The notes under the pieces are model-generated. The model saw only the letters and a list, made by a program, of their open reading frames with translations. It was not told the DNA's origin and ran no database searches. A program made the translations under genes and the position numbers. Below are positions 1 through 8,673 of a DNA stretch of 64,000 nt, piece by piece (the stretch's first letter is position 1; every line of letters starts with the position of its first letter). Source of the stretch: Conexibacter woesei DSM 14684 (GTDB taxonomy: Bacteria; Actinomycetota; Thermoleophilia; Solirubrobacterales; Solirubrobacteraceae); contig NC_013739.1 of NCBI RefSeq assembly GCF_000025265.1, positions 2,542,001 through 2,606,000 on the forward strand, read 5' to 3'.

Positions 1-268
1 GCTCGTAGATCTCCAGCGCCCGACGCAGGAGCGAAGCGTCGATCACGCTGACCGACGACAACGCGATCGCCGCCCGCATCAGCTCCGCGATTCGCGCTCT
101 CTCGACCTCGTAGAACGACTGCAGCACGTAGACGCACTCGGCGACGACAAGGTCGGCGAGCAGCAGGCGGTCGGCGTTCGCCAGGGCCGCCGTGGCGCGA
201 GCGGCCTGCTCCGGTGGGTCGCCGGTCAGGTGACGGATGATGACGTTGGTGTCGAGAAACGCGATCAG
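1..268 (-). CDS. PIN-domain toxin (VapC-like), partial
   Basis: The reading frame runs off the left edge of the window. It begins IAFLDTNVIIRHLTGDPPEQ, the classic PIN N-terminus with the first metal-binding Asp in LDTN, and continues with AD..VAECVYVLQSFYEVER, which carries the second conserved acidic residue. PIN toxins are Mg-dependent ribonucleases that cleave tRNA or mRNA. It follows the AbrB-type antitoxin directly and overlaps its stop codon, as in translationally coupled toxin-antitoxin pairs. No ATG or GTG sits at the expected place; a CTG at 266-268, two codons before the conserved core, is the best start, so the start is uncertain. The catalytic C-terminus lies outside the window. 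Confidence 0.8.
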   Translation of the reverse strand, partial: MIAFLDTNVIIRHLTGDPPEQAARATAALANADRLLLADLVVAECVYVLQSFYEVERARIAELMRAAIALSSVSVIDASLLRRALEIYE

Positions 269-513
269 GAGGCCCGCTCCACACGCGCGCGCCGCGACTG
301 CCGCAGCACCTCGTCCCACGCCGTCCCGCGCTTGCCCTCGGGCACGCTCACCGTCCCGGCGAGGTCGAGGAAGTCCGGCGTCTTCGCCACGACCGCCCGC
401 TTGCGCTCGACGCGGAAGAGGATCTCGTCCCCCTCATGCAGGTCGAGCGCGTCACGCACCGCCTTTGGGATCGTGACCTGGCCCTTCGATGTCAGACGCG
501 CAGAGGATTCCAC
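265..513 (-). CDS. AbrB/MazE-type antitoxin
   Basis: An 82-residue protein with an N-terminal SpoVT/AbrB swapped-hairpin DNA-binding domain: LTSKGQVTIPKAVRDAL followed by LHEGDEILFRVE. The C-terminal 35 residues are charged and probably bind the toxin. GTG start at 511-513, preceded by AAGGAG at six bases. The stop overlaps the start of the PIN toxin gene, so the pair is coupled. Antitoxins of this type repress their own promoter, and an inverted repeat lies just upstream at 522-545. The operon appears complete except for the truncated toxin. Confidence 0.88.
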   Translation of the reverse strand: MESSARLTSKGQVTIPKAVRDALDLHEGDEILFRVERKRAVVAKTPDFLDLAGTVSVPEGKRGTAWDEVLRQSRRARVERAS

Positions 514-521
514 CAGATGCT

Positions 522-545
522 CCTTACATTCTCCGCCTTGTAAGG
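522..545. promoter_or_regulatory. Inverted repeat upstream of antitoxin gene
   Basis: CCTTACA at 522-528 and TGTAAGG at 539-545 form perfect 7-bp arms separated by 10 bp, ending nine bases before the antitoxin start codon. Position and symmetry fit an autoregulatory operator for the AbrB-type antitoxin. The function is inferred. Confidence 0.5.
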
Positions 546-585
546 ACAGAGCGTACCAACGCCCACCGAGGTGCCGCGCGCGTGC

Positions 586-1530
586 TCAGCGCCCGCGCTC
601 CAGCGCCTCGCGCAGCTGCTCGTACGTCGGCGCGAGCAGCCGCAGCACGGCGGCGGCTGCCGCACCGTCGCCGACGGCGAGCGGGTGCTGGAGCGCGCCG
701 ATCAGCCGCGCCTGCTCGGCCGCGATTCGCGCCGGCTCGGGGTACCCGGCGCGCGCGAGACACGTCGCGGCGTCGCCACCGCGCCGCGCGCCGACCTGGA
801 CCGCGAAGTCGATCAGGTGCTCGCGCAGCGGCTCCTCGCAGCCGTGCTCGATGAGCGCCGCGAGGCGCTCGGCGGCGTCGCCGTTGCCGACGCTTCCTGC
901 CGGCAGCGCGCGGGCGCGGTCCGCCGGCAGGTCCGCTGACAGCCAGCGGATCGCGGCGGGGACCGACGCCCGGACGGCGTCGACCTCGGAGACGTCCGCG
1001 ACCCGCTCGAAGCCGGTGCGCAGCGTGTAGGGCGCGCCGTAGTCGGTCGTCTCCGCCCGCCACGCCGCGAGGAAGTCGCCGAGCGGGAGGGTGGCGTACG
1101 GATAGCCCTGCGGGTCGTGCATCAGCACGCGCTCGTCGTCCACGGCGAGGACGACGACGTAGTGGTCGGCGCCGATCGGGCCGGTGATCCCCGGCTGGTG
1201 GCGCAGGTGGCCCATCTCGACGGGGCCGACCCACACGGGGCCGTCGGCGAGCGCCGCGCGCAGGCGGTCGAGCGCCGTGCCGGCGTCGCCGCCCGAGGAG
1301 ACCTCTGAGGTCCAGCCGAGCGCGGCCAGCGCGTCGTCGAAGCCGGCCTCGGGATCCCAGCCGTAGGGGTCGAAGAACGGCAGTCTGCCGCCGACGAGCT
1401 GCATCCCGAACGGGCTGCAGGTGGCGGTCTCGATCACCGCGACGGCCGGCGCCTCGGCGCCGAACAGCATCGCGAACGAGTTGGCGTAGCAGTACGGGCC
1501 GGAGCCGACGTAGGGGACGTGCGCGCTCAT
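586..1530 (-). CDS. BtrH/C39-peptidase-like protein
   Basis: A 314-residue protein. The N-terminal half looks like a papain-fold C39/BtrH-type domain: Cys in GPYCYANSFAMLFG near residue 14 and His in PIGADHYVVVLAVDDERVL, followed by MHDPQGYPY with a candidate third catalytic Asp. BtrH-type proteins include acyltransferases acting on carrier-bound acyl groups, while C39 relatives cleave peptides; the sequence alone does not decide between them. The C-terminal 120 residues are helical and unassigned. The ATG overlaps the stop of the MerR gene by four bases, so the two are co-translated and the MerR protein probably controls it. Confidence 0.6.
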   Translation of the reverse strand: MSAHVPYVGSGPYCYANSFAMLFGAEAPAVAVIETATCSPFGMQLVGGRLPFFDPYGWDPEAGFDDALAALGWTSEVSSGGDAGTALDRLRAALADGPVWVGPVEMGHLRHQPGITGPIGADHYVVVLAVDDERVLMHDPQGYPYATLPLGDFLAAWRAETTDYGAPYTLRTGFERVADVSEVDAVRASVPAAIRWLSADLPADRARALPAGSVGNGDAAERLAALIEHGCEEPLREHLIDFAVQVGARRGGDAATCLARAGYPEPARIAAEQARLIGALQHPLAVGDGAAAAAVLRLLAPTYEQLREALERGR

Positions 1531-2345
1531 GGGCGCTCCGCGGCGTCGAGCGGGTAGGCGACGTCGAAGAGCGTGCCGCCGCTGCCGGGGTAGCGCTCGT
1601 ACGGGCTCTCGCCCCAGCTGACGTCCTCGCGCGCGTCCAGCCACGCCTCGACCGCGTCGTAGACGCGCAGCACGAGCGGGAAGTCCTCGTACGCGGCGGG
1701 GACCGGCACGTACGCCGCGCGATGCGCGGGCTGCAGCCGCAGGCGCAGGTCGCCGGCGGGCTCGACGCTCCCGTCGTAGTCGACCGCGACCTCGATCAGC
1801 CGCTCGCCGTCGCGCGAGACCGGCTCGTGGAAGTGGACGCTCATCGGCCCGTCGCCGGGCAGCCCGGAGGCGCGCAGATGCGCGCGGATCTCGGTCTCGG
1901 CGGCGAGCGTCACATCTTCGAGCTGCTCGACGCTCACGTGCCGCTGCTGGTAGACGACCTTGCACGCCGCCACGTCGCGCACGCCGACGGCCGCCGTCAG
2001 GTCCGGCTCGCCGCCGTCCACCTGCCGCGCGAGCGCCTCGACCAGCTCGGTCTGATCGGCGAGGCGGTCGTGCTGCCCCTGCAGCCAGCTCTGCAGCTCG
2101 ATCACGCGCGTCGCCGGCGTCAGCTCCAGCAGCTGCGCGACGCGCGCCATCGGCAGCCCGAGCCGCCGCAGCCTGGCGATCAGCCGTGCGCGCGGCACCT
2201 GATCGCGCGCGTAGTAGCGGTAGCCGGTGTCCGGGTCGATATACGCCGGCACCAGCAGGCCCTGGTCGGCGTACAGCCGCAGCGCCTTCGGCGACAGCCG
2301 TGCGGCGGCCCCGAACCGCCCGGCGAGCAGGTGGGAGTCGGTCAT
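1527..2345 (-). CDS. MerR-family regulator with effector-binding domain
   Basis: 272 residues. Residues 8-75 form a MerR winged helix (LSPKALRLYADQGLLVPAY, then DTGYRYYARDQVPRARLIAR), followed by a coiled-coil dimer helix to about residue 110. The C-terminal 150 residues resemble GyrI-like/BltR effector domains that bind hydrophobic cations or drugs. The long helix and ligand domain point to a multidrug-sensor MerR rather than a metal sensor, and no metal-binding Cys pair is visible. It is first in a two-gene operon with the BtrH-like gene through an ATGA overlap. Confidence 0.85.
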   Translation of the reverse strand: MTDSHLLAGRFGAAARLSPKALRLYADQGLLVPAYIDPDTGYRYYARDQVPRARLIARLRRLGLPMARVAQLLELTPATRVIELQSWLQGQHDRLADQTELVEALARQVDGGEPDLTAAVGVRDVAACKVVYQQRHVSVEQLEDVTLAAETEIRAHLRASGLPGDGPMSVHFHEPVSRDGERLIEVAVDYDGSVEPAGDLRLRLQPAHRAAYVPVPAAYEDFPLVLRVYDAVEAWLDAREDVSWGESPYERYPGSGGTLFDVAYPLDAAERP

Positions 2346-2384
2346 CGGGTGGAGTGTGGGGGTCGCCCTTGGGGCGAGGTCAAG

Positions 2385-3236
2385 TCAGCCGGCTGCGAAC
2401 GACAGGCGGCGTCCGTCCTTGGAGAGCGTCAGCTGCGCTCCCTCGAAGCCGGCCGCGACCTCGCCGTCGAGGATCGCGGTGACGGTCGCCTCGACGTCCG
2501 CCGCCGGCTCCGCGCACGCCTTCCGCGTCAGCGCGAACTCGTCGAAGACGACGAAGCCGTCGTCGCGCACCGTCGCCGCCGCGCTGCCGCTGTTGCAGCC
2601 GGTGAACAGCTCCGCGCGGCCCTCCTTGGTGATCCGCAGCGTCGGCGGCTCGACGCCCGCCGGCACGCTGGAGACGGTCGCGCCGTCGCCGATGCTCTCG
2701 AGTCTCCAGCGCGTGCCGACGATCGGCGGCGGCGCGCCGCTGGAGGAGCCCTCGGTCAGCCCGATCGTCGCCCGCTCGCCGCGCAGCGTCAGCCGCTCGC
2801 CCGCGAGCGCGAGCGTGGGGCCGGCGGCGAGGAAGTCGCTGAGCCAGTCGTCCTGCCGCATCAGCGCCGGTGCGCAGCCGATCATCGTCCGCTGCGGCTC
2901 GCCGCGCAGCCGCAGGCGGCCGTCCGCGACCGTGTAGCCGGCGCCGAGCGTGTTGCAGCCGGCGCGCGCGCCGAGCGTGCCGTCCTCGAACGACAGCGTC
3001 AGCTCGCTGCCGTGCACGAGTCTGCGACCGCGGACGGCGCGCGCGACGAAGCTGCGCCCGTCGAGCGCGTCGGCGGTCGGCGCCGGCTCCGGTGCGCCCG
3101 CGGAGCCCGTGCCCACGCCGGAGCCCGTACCGGTCCGCGGCGTCGTCCCGTCGGCGTCGTCGCTGCTGCCGCAGCCGGCGAGCGCGGCGGCGAGGACGAG
3201 CACGACGGAGACGGCGAGGGCGATCGGCTGGCGCAT
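2385..3236 (-). CDS. Lipoprotein with two META domains
   Basis: 283 residues. The N-terminus is a lipoprotein signal (AVSVVLVLAAALAGCGSS) with lipobox LAGC near residue 22, followed by a Thr/Gly-rich tether. Two META (HslJ-like) domains follow: GRSFVARAVRG...GCNTLGAGYTV and GTRWRLESIGDG...TGCNSGSA, each with the GCN core. META domains occur in secreted or membrane-attached proteins linked to stress tolerance; the biochemical role is unknown. The Cys pairs in each domain may form disulfides outside the cell. Confidence 0.85.
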   Translation of the reverse strand: MRQPIALAVSVVLVLAAALAGCGSSDDADGTTPRTGTGSGVGTGSAGAPEPAPTADALDGRSFVARAVRGRRLVHGSELTLSFEDGTLGARAGCNTLGAGYTVADGRLRLRGEPQRTMIGCAPALMRQDDWLSDFLAAGPTLALAGERLTLRGERATIGLTEGSSSGAPPPIVGTRWRLESIGDGATVSSVPAGVEPPTLRITKEGRAELFTGCNSGSAAATVRDDGFVVFDEFALTRKACAEPAADVEATVTAILDGEVAAGFEGAQLTLSKDGRRLSFAAG

Positions 3237-3276
3237 CGGCGCGAGGATAGCGGTCCCCGCGCGGCGCCCGGCGCCG

Positions 3277-4764
3277 CTAGACGCCCTGCCGGAACGAGAA
3301 CAGGTCGTCGGGGTCGACGCGCCGCTTGACTGCCGCCAGCCGCTCGAAGTTTGAGCCGTAGTAGGCGCGTCTCCAATCGCGCTGCGAGCGGTCGATGAAG
3401 TTCTGGTAGGCCGAGCCCGAGACGTGCGGGCGCAGCTCCTCGGCGAAGCCGCCGAGCCAGTCGAGGTTGCGGGCGACCGTCGAGCGCGAGTCGCGCGCCG
3501 TCCAGGATGCGTCGTACGCCATCAGCCAGCTCGCGTGGCGGTGGACGAACGCCGTCGCCCCCGCCGGCACGCGGCCGATCCGCCCGCCCCACGCGTAGAG
3601 CGCGACGCCGCCGCCGTCGGCGTTCGTGCTGCCCGGGTAGCGTCTGACGCCGCGGGCGATCACGTCGAGCGCCTGCTCGGTCAGCGGCCCCTCGACGAAG
3701 CTCGACTTGACCGCGAAGCGGTCGACCGGCGTGTTGTGGAAGAAGTGGTCCTTCGCCTGCCAGAAGGTGCGTCTGGCGATCAGCGATCTGCGCGGTCTGG
3801 CGACGGCGAGCACCGGCGCGAGCAGCTCGCGCAGCTGCGCGACCGGCCCGAACAGCTGACCGAGCGCGGTCACCGTCGGCGCGTCGCGGCCGTTGCTGCC
3901 CATGCCCATCCGACACGAGAGCGTGTGGGGCGCGTCGCGCATCATCGTCTCCAGCGCGAGCATCACCTTCGGCGCGTGCTCGGCGTCCCACGTGAGGTCG
4001 TAGAGCCCGACCGAGGAGACCGGCGAGGTGCGGAAGCGGAACTGCGTGCTGATGCCGAAGTTGCCGCCCCCGCCGCCGCGCAGCGCCCAGAAGAGGTCGG
4101 GATGACGGTCGCGCGTGATCCGCAGGATCCTTCCGCTCGCGGTCACGAGCCGCGTCTCGACGAGGCTGTCGCGCGTCAGCCCGAGCGCCCGCGAGGAGAA
4201 GCCGAAGCCGCCGCCGAGCGCCAGTCCGCCGATCCCGACGGTCGGGCAGCGGCCGGCGGAGATCGCGACGTCGTAGGGCTGCAGCGCGGCGTAGAGGCCG
4301 GTGTTGCGCGCGCCCGCCTGCGCGAGCACCGTCCCGGCCTCGTCGTCGACGCGCACGCTGCGCATCGCGCCGAGGTCGATCAGCAGGCCGCGCGTCGTCG
4401 AGTAGCCGGCGTAGCTGTGGCCGCCGGAGCGGGCCGCGAGCGGGACGTCGTGCTCGCGCGCCCACACGACCGCCTCGCGCACGTCGTCCTCGCCGGTGCA
4501 GCGCGCGATCCCGGCCGGCGTCGTGTCCGCGTAGCGCCGGTTGAAGGGGAGGCTCGCGCGGGCGTAGCCGGCCTCGCCGGGCCGCAGCACGCGACCGCGC
4601 AGCCGGCGCTCCAGCTCGCGCCAGGCGCGCTCGCTGACGCGGGCGCCGGTGGCGGCGCGGCGTGACCGCGCGGGGGCGGCGACCGCCTGCTGGAGCGGGA
4701 GCTGCGACGCGGCAGCGGCGGCTGCGGCCGAGCGCAGGAACTGGCGGCGCGTGCTCGCGGTCAT
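3277..4764 (-). CDS. Secreted FAD oxidase, berberine-bridge type
   Basis: 495 residues. A twin-arginine signal (STRRQFLRSAAAAAAASQLP) sends a folded, cofactor-loaded enzyme across the membrane. The FAD_binding_4 domain has RSGGHSYAGYS, whose His is the usual 8-alpha attachment site. RCPTVGIGGLALGGG supplies the Cys expected for a second, 6-S-cysteinyl bond, so the FAD is probably bicovalent as in carbohydrate oxidases. The C-terminal BBE motif is YYGSNFERLAAVKRRVDPDD. Family members oxidise sugars, alkaloids or phenolics with O2; the substrate here is unknown. It stands alone between the META lipoprotein and a serine hydrolase on the same strand. Confidence 0.9.
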   Translation of the reverse strand: MTASTRRQFLRSAAAAAAASQLPLQQAVAAPARSRRAATGARVSERAWRELERRLRGRVLRPGEAGYARASLPFNRRYADTTPAGIARCTGEDDVREAVVWAREHDVPLAARSGGHSYAGYSTTRGLLIDLGAMRSVRVDDEAGTVLAQAGARNTGLYAALQPYDVAISAGRCPTVGIGGLALGGGFGFSSRALGLTRDSLVETRLVTASGRILRITRDRHPDLFWALRGGGGGNFGISTQFRFRTSPVSSVGLYDLTWDAEHAPKVMLALETMMRDAPHTLSCRMGMGSNGRDAPTVTALGQLFGPVAQLRELLAPVLAVARPRRSLIARRTFWQAKDHFFHNTPVDRFAVKSSFVEGPLTEQALDVIARGVRRYPGSTNADGGGVALYAWGGRIGRVPAGATAFVHRHASWLMAYDASWTARDSRSTVARNLDWLGGFAEELRPHVSGSAYQNFIDRSQRDWRRAYYGSNFERLAAVKRRVDPDDLFSFRQGV

Positions 4765-4825
4765 ACCGCCGTTGTCGGCGGGGCCGGCCGGCGACTTGAG
4801 CGGCGCGGGCGCGCGCCGGCGGCGT

Positions 4826-5974
4826 TCAGCGTCCGAGCAGCGCGCAGACCGCGGTCGTCTGCACGGCGCGCAGCCGTCTCAGCAGCGCGCCCCTCGGCGC
4901 CGGGATGTTAAGCGACGTCGTGACCGAGCGCGAGCCGTCGGCGCTCGCGGCGGCCCACTGCACGTAGCCGGGGAAGTTCCCGGTGTGGCCGTAGACGGTG
5001 CCGCAGCGCGTCGTGTAACGGAAGATCGCGAGCCCGGCGGCGTTCGCACCGGGGCCGGGCGGGCTCGAGGAGCCGCGCACGAAGCGCAGCTGCTCGCGCT
5101 GCTGCTCGGCGCCGAAGAACGTCAGGCCGAGGTCGTTGCGGATGAAGCGGCCCAGCTCGGACGGGGTCGAGACGATCGCGCCGGAGGCCCACGCGCCGCT
5201 CGGGCTGAGGAAGCTGGTGACGTCCTGCGGCGGCGATCTCGGCTGGACGACGTAGCCGTGCAGGAACGGCGCCGGCAGCGACAGCGTCCGCGTCGGGAAG
5301 CTCGTCTCACGCAGCCCCGCGGGGCCGAAGACGATCTCGTCCAGCAGCACGGGGTACGAGCGACCGGTGACCGCTTCGGCGATCAGCCCGACGACGATGT
5401 TGTCGGTGTTCGAATACTCGTAGCGCGAGCCGGGTCTGAAGACGAGCCCGTCTCTGCGCACCCAGTCGATGATGCCCGTCGGCGGGACGTAGCCGCGCGG
5501 GTTTCTCGCGGCCTGCTCGGCGAACGCATCCGATCTCGTGTAGTCGGGCAGGCCGCTCGTGTGGTTGAGCAGCTGGCGGATCGTCACCGCCGCCCAGGCG
5601 GCGGGCAGGCTCGGCAGCCGCGCGCCGATCGTGTCGTCGAGCCCGAGCTGGCCCTCCTGCACGAGGTGCAGCGCGACGGCACCGCTGAACGCCTTCGCGA
5701 TGCTCGCGATCCGCATGTGGTCGCTCGCGCGCGGGGCGCCGGGGCGTCTCGCGTCCGCGCGGCCGGCGCGCAGGACCGTCGTGCGCCCGTCGCGGTGCAG
5801 CGTCGCGATCGCGCCGGGCGGCCCGCCTCTCGCCGCGACGAGCCACTCGAGGCCGCGTTGGACGGCGGCGTCGGCGCTGCCGGCGGCCGGCTTCGCCGCC
5901 TGGCCGGCGGTCGGGAGCAGCAGCAGCGTGGACGCGATGCAGGCGGGCGTGATCCAGCGGGCGGGTCGGCGCAT
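4826..5974 (-). CDS. Secreted serine beta-lactamase-like hydrolase
   Basis: 382 residues with a signal peptide (ITPACIASTLLLLPTAGQA). The class C beta-lactamase/D-Ala-D-Ala carboxypeptidase fold is shown by SIAK (SxxK nucleophile motif) in MRIASIAKAFSGAV, YSN in YEYSNTDNIVVG, and HTG in VYGHTGNFPGY. NHTSGLPDYT is also typical. Probable role: peptidoglycan carboxypeptidase or esterase acting outside the membrane. The frame stays open a further 1.3 kb upstream, but that part lies antisense to the sulfatase gene; the ATG at 5972-5974 followed by a signal peptide marks the true start. Confidence 0.88.
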   Translation of the reverse strand: MRRPARWITPACIASTLLLLPTAGQAAKPAAGSADAAVQRGLEWLVAARGGPPGAIATLHRDGRTTVLRAGRADARRPGAPRASDHMRIASIAKAFSGAVALHLVQEGQLGLDDTIGARLPSLPAAWAAVTIRQLLNHTSGLPDYTRSDAFAEQAARNPRGYVPPTGIIDWVRRDGLVFRPGSRYEYSNTDNIVVGLIAEAVTGRSYPVLLDEIVFGPAGLRETSFPTRTLSLPAPFLHGYVVQPRSPPQDVTSFLSPSGAWASGAIVSTPSELGRFIRNDLGLTFFGAEQQREQLRFVRGSSSPPGPGANAAGLAIFRYTTRCGTVYGHTGNFPGYVQWAAASADGSRSVTTSLNIPAPRGALLRRLRAVQTTAVCALLGR

Positions 5975-6112
5975 CCGCGCAGCTTCTCGCACGCGGGCGG
6001 CTGTGGCAATGGATCCCGGTGCACTGGGCGCCTCACCCTGCGGGTGTGATGCCGACTCACCCGCCCTGCGACGAGCGTGCCAACGGTCCCCGACGAGAGA
6101 GGCGAGCACGCC

Positions 6113-8440
6113 ATGCCGGCTGAGTTCAGAGGTTCGATCAGACTCGACATCCGCGACTCGGTGCCGGATTGGACGCCGTACCTGGCCGAGAAGGCGCCGG
6201 CCGGCGCGCCGAACGTGCTCGTGATCCTCTACGACGACACCGGGACGGCGGCGTGGTCGCCGTACGGCGGGCGGATCGAGATGCCGACGATGCAGCGCTT
6301 CGCCGACGAGGGGCTGACGTACTCGCAGTGGCACACGACCGCGCTCTGCGGGCCGACCCGCTCGTGCTTCCTGACCGGCCGCAACCACCACCAGAACTCG
6401 TTCGCGACGATCGCCGAGACGGCGACCGGCTTCCCCGGCAACAACACGCACATCCCGATGGAGAACGCGTTCATGGCCGAGGTGCTGCGCGAGCGAGGCT
6501 GGAGCACGTTCTGGGTCGGCAAGAACCACAACGTCCCGGTCGACGAGTTCGACCAGGGCTCGACGAAGCGCAACTGGCCGCTCGGCCGCGGCTTCGACCG
6601 CTTCTACGGCTTCATCGGCGGCGAGACGAACCAGTGGTATCCCGACCTGACCGAGGACAACCACTACATCGACCAGCCGTACCGCCCCGAGGACGGCTAC
6701 CACCTCTCGAAGGACCTCGCTGACCAGGCGATCGCGATGATCCGCGACTCGCAGCAGAGCCAGCCGGAGAAGCCGTGGCACATGTTCTACTGCCCCGGCG
6801 CCAACCACGCCCCGCATCACGCGCCGCAGGAGTTCATCGACAAGTACAGAGGCGTCTTCGACGACGGCTACGAGGCGTACCGCGAGTGGGTCCTGCCGCG
6901 GATGATCGAGAAGGGGATCCTGCCGGAGGGGACCGAGCTGACGCCGCTCAACCCGCTGCCCGACGACGTCGCCAACCCGGCCGACGCGGTGCGGCCGTGG
7001 GCGACGCTGTCCAGCGAGGAGAGACGCCTGTTCGCGCGCATGGCCGAGGCCTACGCCGGCTTCTCGGAGTACACCGACCACGAGATCGGCCGGATCGTCG
7101 CCTACCTGGAGGAGACCGGCCAGCTCGACAACACGCTCGTCTTCTACGCGGCCGACAACGGCGCGTCCGGCGAGGGCAGCCCGAACGGCTCGGTCAACGA
7201 GGGCAAGTTCTTCAACGCCTGGCCCGACACGGTCGAGGACAACCTGCCGATGATCGACAAGCTCGGCAGTCCCGACACGTACAACCACTACCCGACCGGG
7301 TGGGCGGCGGCGTTCTCGACGCCGTACAAGATGTTCAAGCGCTACTCGTACCAGGGCGGCGTGTGCGACCCGCTCGTGATCTCATGGCCGGCGGGGATCA
7401 GAGCGCGCGGCGAGGTGCGCGACCAGTACCACCACTGCACCGACATCGTTCCGACGATCCTCGAATGCTGCGGCGTCGAGATGCCCGACACCGTGCTCGG
7501 CTACAGACAGACGCCGCTCGCCGGCGTCTCGATGCGCTACAGCTTCGACGACGCCGCCGCGCCGACGCAGAAGCCGCAGCAGTACTACGAGATGCTCGGC
7601 ACGCGCGCGATGTGGAAGGACGGCTGGAAGGCGGTCGCCGAGCACGCGCCGATGCCGTCCGACAGAGGCCACTTCGACAGAGACCGCTGGCAGCTGTTCC
7701 ACACCGACGTCGACCGCTCCGAGTCGAGCGACCTCGCCGCCGAGCACCCGGAGCGGCTGAGAGCACTCGTCGACCTGTGGTTCGAGGAGGCGGAGAAGTA
7801 CGACGTCCTGCCGCTGTCCGACCTCGGCATCCTCGACTACATCAGATACGAGTTCCAGGTGCCCGTGCCGAGAGGCGGCACGTACGTCTACGGCCCTGCC
7901 CACGCCGGCCTGCCCGAGCACTCGGCGGCGAGCACGCACGGCGTCTCGTACTCGCTGCTCGGCCAGATCGAGGTCGAGGACCCCGGCGCGCAGGGCGTGA
8001 TCTTCGCGCAGGGCTCGCGCTTCGGCGGGCACGCTCTGTTCCTGAAGGACCGCCGGCTCCACTACGTCTACAACTTCATCGGGATCAAGCCCGAGCAGCA
8101 CTACGTCTCCGACGTCGAGGTCGGAACCGGCGGCCAGGTCGTCGGCGTCGAGTTCGTCAAGGAACGCGTCGGCGAGCACGGCGAGTCGCACGGGACCGTG
8201 ACGATGCGGCTCGACGAGCAGGTCGTCGCGACGGGTCCGCTGCGGACGCAGTCGGGCCACTTCTCGCTCGCCGGCGAAGGGCTCTGCATCGGCCGCGACA
8301 GCGGCGACGCGGTCAGCGAGCAGTACAGACCCGACTTCCCCTTCGAGGGCGGGCGGATCGTGAAGTTCGAGGTCGGCGTCGGCGACGACGGCTACGTCGA
8401 CCTGGAGCGGCGGCTGCACGCCGCCCTCGCGCGCGATTGA
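6113..8440 (+). CDS. Arylsulfatase (type I, formylglycine-dependent)
   Basis: 775 residues, larger than typical 500-residue sulfatases because of a C-terminal beta-rich extension of about 190 residues, as in the large arylsulfatases. The signature CGPTRSCFLTGR provides the Cys to be converted to formylglycine; metal ligands appear in LYDDTG and in FYAADNGASGEGSPNG. No signal peptide is visible, so it may act inside the cell on imported sulfate esters. ATG 6113 is preferred over a GTG at 6077 because GAGAGAGG lies about ten bases upstream. No formylglycine-generating enzyme gene is nearby. It diverges from the serine hydrolase gene. Confidence 0.92.
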   Translation: MPAEFRGSIRLDIRDSVPDWTPYLAEKAPAGAPNVLVILYDDTGTAAWSPYGGRIEMPTMQRFADEGLTYSQWHTTALCGPTRSCFLTGRNHHQNSFATIAETATGFPGNNTHIPMENAFMAEVLRERGWSTFWVGKNHNVPVDEFDQGSTKRNWPLGRGFDRFYGFIGGETNQWYPDLTEDNHYIDQPYRPEDGYHLSKDLADQAIAMIRDSQQSQPEKPWHMFYCPGANHAPHHAPQEFIDKYRGVFDDGYEAYREWVLPRMIEKGILPEGTELTPLNPLPDDVANPADAVRPWATLSSEERRLFARMAEAYAGFSEYTDHEIGRIVAYLEETGQLDNTLVFYAADNGASGEGSPNGSVNEGKFFNAWPDTVEDNLPMIDKLGSPDTYNHYPTGWAAAFSTPYKMFKRYSYQGGVCDPLVISWPAGIRARGEVRDQYHHCTDIVPTILECCGVEMPDTVLGYRQTPLAGVSMRYSFDDAAAPTQKPQQYYEMLGTRAMWKDGWKAVAEHAPMPSDRGHFDRDRWQLFHTDVDRSESSDLAAEHPERLRALVDLWFEEAEKYDVLPLSDLGILDYIRYEFQVPVPRGGTYVYGPAHAGLPEHSAASTHGVSYSLLGQIEVEDPGAQGVIFAQGSRFGGHALFLKDRRLHYVYNFIGIKPEQHYVSDVEVGTGGQVVGVEFVKERVGEHGESHGTVTMRLDEQVVATGPLRTQSGHFSLAGEGLCIGRDSGDAVSEQYRPDFPFEGGRIVKFEVGVGDDGYVDLERRLHAALARD

Positions 8441-8673
8441 CGCGACGGGATCGCGCGCGGCGGCGCGGCGGGCGCCGCGGGCGCCGCGAGACGCGTCCCC
8501 CGCGGGATGTGCGTCGCGAAATGGGTCCCCTGGACCCATGCCTCGCCGCACATCGGTGGGCGGGCCTGGGTTCCCGCTCCACACGATCGGCGCAGCTTCG
8601 CGCCGGCGGAGCGCATGCGTGCCACGATCGCGCGCGGCGGCCGCCGTCCGGCGGCGCCGGGTACACCCGGAGG
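8441..8673. other. Longest intergenic stretch (233 bp)
   Basis: No credible gene was found. It holds a GC-rich stretch after the sulfatase stop, a 49-nt concentric palindrome (separate entry), and about 120 bp of unassigned sequence before the L,D-transpeptidase GTG start. Confidence 0.6.
8506..8554. terminator. 49-nt concentric palindrome, possible terminator
   Basis: The outer arms GATGTGCG (8506-8513) and CGCACATC (8547-8554) and the inner arms ATGGGTCC (8521-8528) and GGACCCAT (8532-8539) share one axis, with loop CCT. About 19 of 23 positions pair. It lies 65 bp after the sulfatase stop and could end its transcript. No U tract follows, so it may instead be a dispersed palindromic element. 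Confidence 0.5.

Noticed and set aside
5975-7288. Upstream extension of the serine hydrolase reading frame
   Set aside because: It is antisense to the sulfatase gene, has no family motifs, and the signal peptide begins at the ATG at 5972-5974.
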